Below, in pieces: positions 59,832 to 64,000 of a DNA stretch of 64,000 nucleotides (within the stretch, counting starts at the first letter, position 1; each line of letters begins with the position of its first letter). Origin of the DNA: Alcaligenes faecalis. GTDB lineage: Bacteria > Pseudomonadota > Gammaproteobacteria > Burkholderiales > Burkholderiaceae_B. Both the position numbers and the translations under genes were made by a program. Location: NCBI RefSeq assembly GCF_002443155.1, contig NZ_CP023667.1:3286001-3350000 (forward strand). The letters are read 5' to 3'. The notes below the pieces were generated by a model, which was not told the origin of the DNA, did not search any database, and saw nothing but the letters and a program-made list of their open reading frames with translations.

Positions 59832-60764
59832 TTACGCGCTAACCGGCTCGGTCAGCTCCAGCACAAAACGACGTAACCAGCGATTTTCCTCATCATGCTC
59901 CTTGTTGATATCCCAGATCATGGACACCACAAAGGAAGGCACACGCAAGGGCACCGGGGATACAGCCAGGCGGCTATTGCACTCGGCAAAAGAGCGGGCA
60001 GCGTAGTCGGGCATGGTCAGCACCAAAGGGCTGCCAATAATCGCATTGATTGCCCCGGAAAAATGCGTGAATGAAGCCTTGACCTTGCGTTGCAGGCGTT
60101 CAGCATCGAAGAGCTCATCCACAAAACCGCGCAGACCATCAAAGGACACCCGGCCATGACGCGCATGCAGATACTCCTGCTTGCTCATGGGCGTAGAGAA
60201 CTGGGTCGCTTCCTTGTCGTAGACACAAATATACGAAGCGGAAAACAGCACTTGGGACTTGTGCATGGTGCTCAGGAATTTGGGGCTGGAACAGATCGCC
60301 AGATCCGCCCCATGCTCAACCATGCTTTGCGGCCATAAATAGCTATTGGTTTGATAGAAGGAGAAGCTGATCGTCCAGCCCTGCTCGTCCGCCATGCGAA
60401 TCATGCGTTTGGCCAGCATATTTTCCAGATCATCGGACAAAGCGATGCGAAAAACCCGGCTGGAGCGGCTGGGATCGAACTCCTGATCGGACGTGACCAG
60501 CGCGGAGATGCTTTTCAAGGCTTCGGAGATCTGCGGGGCGATCTCCAAGGCCCGATGCGTAGGTGTCATCCCGTGCGAACCGCGCGTAAAAAGCTCGTCA
60601 TTGAACACCACCCGCAACTTGCGCAAGGACGCACTGACCGCGCCCTGGGTCAGAAACAAGGCGTTGGCGGCCTTGGTCACGCTGCGCTCGTTCATCAAGC
60701 ACTGGAACACCAGCAGCAAGTTCAAGTCCATCCGCCTGATATTAGCGATATTAATGGAAGCCAT
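59832..60764 (-). CDS. LysR-family transcriptional regulator (NodD-like)
   Basis: 310 residues. The helix-turn-helix 'SVTKAANALFLTQGAVSASL' follows 'RMDLNLLLVFQCLMNE' near residues 11-50. The effector domain has the NodD/PcaQ-like 'HYQ-free' layout with 'SSRVFRIALSDDLENMLAKR' near 105. It is divergent from the MHS transporter-nitrilase genes with a 102-base shared promoter region, so it is their likely regulator. Confidence 0.88.
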   Translation of the reverse strand: MASINIANIRRMDLNLLLVFQCLMNERSVTKAANALFLTQGAVSASLRKLRVVFNDELFTRGSHGMTPTHRALEIAPQISEALKSISALVTSDQEFDPSRSSRVFRIALSDDLENMLAKRMIRMADEQGWTISFSFYQTNSYLWPQSMVEHGADLAICSSPKFLSTMHKSQVLFSASYICVYDKEATQFSTPMSKQEYLHARHGRVSFDGLRGFVDELFDAERLQRKVKASFTHFSGAINAIIGSPLVLTMPDYAARSFAECNSRLAVSPVPLRVPSFVVSMIWDINKEHDEENRWLRRFVLELTEPVSA

Positions 60765-60866
60765 TTTTCTAATTAGTTTGAATAATTATTTGGCTTGATT
60801 AGACTAAAAATCAGCCACAACCACAATAAGGGCAGGTATTCACCTGCCCTGCTCGAGGAGATATCT
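60765..60866. promoter_or_regulatory. Divergent LysR / transporter promoter region
   Basis: AT-rich segment with dyad words CTAAT (60770-60774) and ATTAG (60798-60802) spaced for a LysR-type operator, and several T-n11-A arrangements. A GAGGAG ribosome-binding site precedes the transporter ATG. Exact promoter elements are not resolved. Confidence 0.4.
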
Positions 60867-62189
60867 ATGGGCACTGCTACCGTCGCCCCTTCGCATGCCA
60901 ATTCGGCACCCCCAGGCCAGCCTGGCCTGAGTAGAAAACAAGTTGTTGCCGTCGGTATCGGCAACTTTATGGAATGGTTTGACTTCGCTATCTATGGCTA
61001 CTTTGCAGCCATTATCGGCAGCATCTACTTCCCCTCCGACGCCACTGGCGTTTCCCTGCTGTCGTCCCTGGCCGTATTTGCCGTGGGCTTTGTGTCGCGC
61101 CCCTTTGGCGCCCTGATCCTGGGCCCCATTGGCGACCGCTTTGGCCGCAAGACCGTGCTGATGATTACGGTCTTTGGCATGGGCGTATTCACGACCCTGA
61201 TCGGCCTGCTACCCGGCTACAACACCATCGGCATTACGGCGCCCATCCTGCTGGTTGTGCTGCGTTTCCTGCAAGGCATGATGGTCGGCGGCGAGTGGTC
61301 CGCTGCCGGTATTTTCCTGGTGGAAAGCGCCCCCGCCAACCGTCGTGCAACGGCAGCCAGCGTGGTGACCTTTACCGCCGGCATCGCCTTCTTGCTGGGT
61401 ACCGCGACCGCCGCAGCCATCAACGCAACCTTGACCGAAGCCCAGGTCTACAGCTGGGGCTGGCGTGTGCCTTTCGTCCTGTCCATCGTGATGACCTTTA
61501 TCGCGGTCTTTATCCGCCGCAAGCTGAACGACACTCCCGTCTACCACGAGCTGCAGGAAAAGAAGGCCAACAACACCCTGGAACGTGTTTCCTCCAAGGA
61601 CAAGCTCAATGCCTTTATTCTGTCCTTTGCCTTCTCTGCGCTGTTCCTGGTGTCGCTGTACTACTTCATCACCTACGCCAATAACCACCTGGTTTCCATT
61701 CTGGGCATGAGCAAGACTTCTGCCCTGTGGTTGTGCAGCGCCTCGCTGGTGGTGTATTGCATTTTGCACCCACTGGTTGGCCGCTTCTCGGACCACTATG
61801 GTCGCCGCAAACTGGCCTTGTTTGCCGCTGCGGGCCTGACGATCATGGCCTATCCGATCTTCATCATGATGAACTCCGGCAAACCTGCGCTGATCCTGCT
61901 GGGCCTGATCATCATGGCTTTCCTGGTCGCCATCTCTGCCGTCATGAACGTGGTGCTGCTGGTGGAAGTGTTCCCCGCCTCGATCCGCTCGACTGGCGCC
62001 GCACTGGGCCACAACGTATCGTCGGCACTGCTGGCTGGCCCCGGCCCCTTCATTGCGGCTGCGCTGATCCAGTACACAGGCAACCCCAACGTACCGGCCT
62101 GGTACCTGGCTGCCGTATCCCTGCTGTGCTTCCTGATCCTGTATACCCGCCTGCCTGAAACCAAAAACGTGGACTTGTCCGCAGGCTGA
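60867..62189 (+). CDS. MHS-family (MFS) metabolite:H+ symporter
   Basis: 440 residues, twelve membrane segments. Family motifs are 'GIGNFMEWFDFAIYGYFAAI' at the first helix, 'GPIGDRFGRKTVLMITVFGM' in loop 2-3, 'RFLQGMMVGGEWSAAGIFLV' near 140 and 'GRFSDHYGRRKLALFAAAGL' in loop 8-9. It resembles ShiA/ProP/citrate-type carriers of organic acids. The ATG at 60867 is used because a GAGGAG site precedes it; the frame opens at 60795. The nitrilase follows after 20 bases, so the carrier may import a nitrile or export/import its acid. Confidence 0.9.
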   Translation: MGTATVAPSHANSAPPGQPGLSRKQVVAVGIGNFMEWFDFAIYGYFAAIIGSIYFPSDATGVSLLSSLAVFAVGFVSRPFGALILGPIGDRFGRKTVLMITVFGMGVFTTLIGLLPGYNTIGITAPILLVVLRFLQGMMVGGEWSAAGIFLVESAPANRRATAASVVTFTAGIAFLLGTATAAAINATLTEAQVYSWGWRVPFVLSIVMTFIAVFIRRKLNDTPVYHELQEKKANNTLERVSSKDKLNAFILSFAFSALFLVSLYYFITYANNHLVSILGMSKTSALWLCSASLVVYCILHPLVGRFSDHYGRRKLALFAAAGLTIMAYPIFIMMNSGKPALILLGLIIMAFLVAISAVMNVVLLVEVFPASIRSTGAALGHNVSSALLAGPGPFIAAALIQYTGNPNVPAWYLAAVSLLCFLILYTRLPETKNVDLSAG

Positions 62190-62209
62190 CCTTTAAAGGA
62201 GACCTAGTT

Positions 62210-63160
62210 ATGAGCAAAGTTGCTGTTATCCAAGCGGCGTCCATCCCGTTTGACTCTGCCAGCAGTGTAGAAAAAGCCGCCGCCATTTTGCAGCGCGTGG
62301 CCGCCAACGGGGCCACCCTGGCGGTCTTTCCTGAAGCCTTTCTGGGTGGTTATCCCAAAGGTATCAGCTTTGGCAGCGTGATCGGCAACCGCCGTCCCGA
62401 AGGCCGTGCCCTGTACCAGATGTATGTGGAAGGTGCCGTCACTCTGGGAGGTCCCGAACTGGAAGCACTGGCCGATGCCGTTACTCAAACCGGGGTCTAC
62501 ACCGTGATGGGTGTGATCGAAAAAATGGGCCGCACCCTGTATTGCACCGCGCTGACACTGGCTCCGGGCAAAGGTGTGGTGGGCATCCACCGCAAACTGA
62601 TGCCTACTGGTCAGGAACGTCTGGTCTGGGGCTTTGGCGATGGTTCCACCATGGGCACCGTCGATACTCCCATGGGCCGTATCGGCAACGTGATCTGCTG
62701 GGAAAACTACATGCCCACCCTGCGTCAGACCATGTACGCCCAAGGCACCGAGCTGTACTGCGCCCCCACGGCAGACGACCGCCCCACCTGGGCCTCGTCC
62801 ATGATTCACATCGCTGTTGAAGGCCGAGTGTTTGTACTGTCCGCCTGCCAGGCCATCCGCCTGAACAACTATCCCGAGTCCTTCCAGAAAGAGTTTGCCC
62901 TGCCCGGCGAATTTGCTCCGGACAGCTACGTGATGCACGGCGGCAGCATGATCGTCAGCCCTACCGGCGAAGTGCTGGCCGGCCCGGTGTTCGACGAAGA
63001 AACCGAGCTGTATGCCGAGCTGGACATGGACCTGCTCAAACAGGCCAATCTGGACTTTGACGTCTACGGCCACTACTCGCGCCCCGACATCTTCTCCCTG
63101 CATGTAGACACCCGAGCCAAACAGGTTGTGAAGCTGCAAACCGAAGACTCGGGCGAATAA
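62210..63160 (+). CDS. Nitrilase (branch 1, aliphatic/aryl nitrilase type)
   Basis: 316-residue cytoplasmic enzyme hydrolysing R-CN to carboxylate and ammonia. The catalytic triad is complete: Glu in 'VFPEAFLGGYPKG' near residue 42, Lys in 'VGIHRKLMPTGQERLVW' near 128 and Cys in 'IGNVICWENYMPTLRQ' near 163. The 'CWENYMP' block places it in the true nitrilase branch rather than amidases. A strong AAAGGAGACC ribosome-binding site precedes the ATG. It is translated behind the MHS transporter and is probably controlled by the divergent LysR. Substrate (cyanoalanine, mandelonitrile-like or aliphatic) is not deducible. Confidence 0.93.
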   Translation: MSKVAVIQAASIPFDSASSVEKAAAILQRVAANGATLAVFPEAFLGGYPKGISFGSVIGNRRPEGRALYQMYVEGAVTLGGPELEALADAVTQTGVYTVMGVIEKMGRTLYCTALTLAPGKGVVGIHRKLMPTGQERLVWGFGDGSTMGTVDTPMGRIGNVICWENYMPTLRQTMYAQGTELYCAPTADDRPTWASSMIHIAVEGRVFVLSACQAIRLNNYPESFQKEFALPGEFAPDSYVMHGGSMIVSPTGEVLAGPVFDEETELYAELDMDLLKQANLDFDVYGHYSRPDIFSLHVDTRAKQVVKLQTEDSGE

Positions 63161-63181
63161 AACCGCTCCATCCTGCACCTT

Positions 63182-63224
63182 AAAAAAAACCGGCCCCATC
63201 GCGCTTTTGACGTGATGGGGCCGG
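63182..63224 (-). terminator. Strong terminator between nitrilase and the small HTH gene
   Basis: Stem CCGGCCCCATC / GATGGGGCCGG with a 13-nt loop, followed on the minus strand by T8. It cleanly ends the minus-strand HTH gene transcript. On the plus strand the U-tract is missing, so it is a weaker end for the nitrilase transcript. Confidence 0.8.
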
Positions 63225-63303
63225 ACCTGCTTCAGAGCCAGGGACAGCTTGCTCTCTGTACCTGCTCTTTCCTGTGACAGCTTTCTTTTTTAACCCTTTG
63301 GCT

Positions 63304-63723
63304 CTAGCTCAAAGCCAAGGGATCCAGCACGGGCTGATACGTAGACACCTGCAACTGCGTCTCGTCCAGACCCATTCCCTGCGCCAGAAGAGCCAGCATC
63401 GTCTGGCTCAACGGAACAAGCCCTTTCTCGATCACGTTATATTCCGCCACGCTGATCCCCAGCCGGCCAGCCAGGCGTTCGCGCTTGATCTCCAGATACT
63501 CGCGCCAGGCTCGAATCAAGGTCCAGCGATGCGTGCGCATATCCTTGAGCACCGCATACGGAATACCCTTGTCCGAGCGCACAAAACGCGGTGCGGCCAC
63601 CAGCTTGCGCACACACTCATCTTTCAGGGAGTCGCGTGTCAACAGATGGGCATACAGCACAGCCTGCTCGGGCAATGTGCGAGGATCAATATCTTCTGTG
63701 GTCAACAAGTATGTATTCATCAT
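63304..63723 (-). CDS. Small helix-turn-helix (XRE-like) protein
   Basis: 139 residues using the paired ATG at 63723/63720 ('MMNTYLLTTEDIDPRTLP'). An N-terminal part of about 65 residues with 'LPEQAVLYAHLLTRDSLKDE' precedes a linker and an HTH-like domain near 85-125: 'YLEIKRERLAGRLGISVAEY' and 'VIEKGLVPLSQTMLALLAQ'. This resembles a Cro/C1-like DNA-binding fold with an unusual N-terminal extension. I do not recognise a named family. It stands alone; targets unknown. The upstream frame to 63924 has no support. Confidence 0.65.
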   Translation of the reverse strand: MMNTYLLTTEDIDPRTLPEQAVLYAHLLTRDSLKDECVRKLVAAPRFVRSDKGIPYAVLKDMRTHRWTLIRAWREYLEIKRERLAGRLGISVAEYNVIEKGLVPLSQTMLALLAQGMGLDETQLQVSTYQPVLDPLALS

Positions 63724-63867
63724 GGCTGACAAACCTAAGGATGTAAGAGGACGGTATACCCAGAACTTACCGACCCGCTCCAGCCCGGTCTGCCAGATAA
63801 TTCTGAAAGTGCGCCCAACCCACCCTATCGGCTGATCCTGATCAAGACACACATCCAGACAGGCCAT

Positions 63868-63896
63868 AAAAAATGCCCCTGAACACGTCAGAGGCA
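63868..63896 (-). terminator. Terminator of a minus-strand gene beyond the right edge
   Basis: Minus-strand stem TGCCTCTGA / TCAGGGGCA (one mismatch), loop CGTGT, followed by T6. It lies upstream of the HTH gene, so it must end a transcript coming from the right of the window. Confidence 0.65.
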
Positions 63897-63920
63897 CTCT
63901 TTCAGAACACAGTACTACGC

Positions 63921-63950
63921 ACAACTACAACTACAACTACAACTACAACC
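63921..63950. repeat. Tandem hexamer repeat (ACAACT)n
   Basis: Five copies of ACAACT (the last is ACAACC) near the right edge, outside any supported gene. Copy-number change by slippage is possible. Confidence 0.85.
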
Positions 63951-64000
63951 AGCAAACCAGCAACACCAAGTTTAGACACAAGAAACCCTGAACCCGCCCA

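Noticed and set aside
61209..62012. 267-residue frame opposite the MHS transporter
   Set aside because: His/Gln/Gly-rich shadow of a membrane protein gene.

Overview
The window is chromosomal DNA of a betaproteobacterium. It carries complete housekeeping operons (ATP synthase, hemA-prfA-prmC-grxD-ubiX), a Bug-type tripartite tricarboxylate transporter, a Bordetella/Pseudomonas-style O-antigen locus and a true nitrilase. I infer an Alcaligenes-like member of the Alcaligenaceae. This rests on gene content and protein style only, since no 16S gene is present.

Layout. 1-4.1 kb: the end of a LysR regulator, an HpaI-type aldolase and a NitT/TauT-type ABC importer. 4.2-25.1 kb: a surface polysaccharide locus. 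It holds a membrane O-acyltransferase, wzz and a WbaP/WcaJ-like initiating transferase on +. A long minus-strand block runs wbpB-wbpD-wbpE / wzx-hisH-hisF-wbpG-GT-wzy-GT. An O-antigen ligase-type gene follows on the minus strand, then rmlBACD on +. The locus predicts a Wzx/Wzy O-chain with L-rhamnose and an amidinated di-N-acyl uronic acid. WbpB/E/D make the 3-acetamido uronate, and WbpG with HisH/HisF would turn an N-acetyl into an acetamidino group. The wzy gene is split by a 1181-bp IS5-family element with a TTAG target duplication; removing it restores the reading frame exactly, so the lesion looks recent.

25.4-32.8 kb: the atpIBEFHAGDC operon (minus). 33-37.2 kb: enoyl-CoA hydratase, an M61 PDZ peptidase, folB and ttcA. 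37.3-41.6 kb: hemA-prfA-prmC-grxD-ubiX (minus). 41.9 kb: tRNA-Phe. 42.2-45.8 kb: a decayed two-partner secretion locus with an intact TpsB transporter, only a frameshifted C-terminal stub of the filamentous-haemagglutinin-like TpsA, an ECF sigma factor without an anti-sigma neighbour, and a divergent small exported protein. 46-47.6 kb: two unrelated-looking methyltransferases. 47.7-52 kb: a FecI/FecR/TonB-transducer iron-uptake unit under a Fur-box-like site. 52-53.3 kb: periplasmic Cu/Zn SOD and a general-stress FMN-binding-like protein. 53.4-59.8 kb: an AbrB-family membrane protein and tctCBA with its TctDE two-component regulator. 59.8-63.2 kb: LysR, MHS-family transporter and nitrilase, a compact nitrile or carboxylate utilisation unit. 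The right end has a small helix-turn-helix protein and a terminator belonging to a gene beyond the edge.

No CRISPR array, prophage or recognised defence island is visible. The most notable items are the IS-broken wzy, the amidino-sugar cassette with a HisF paralogue that lacks its first catalytic aspartate, a hairpin pressed against the wzx start codon, and the collapsed two-partner secretion locus.
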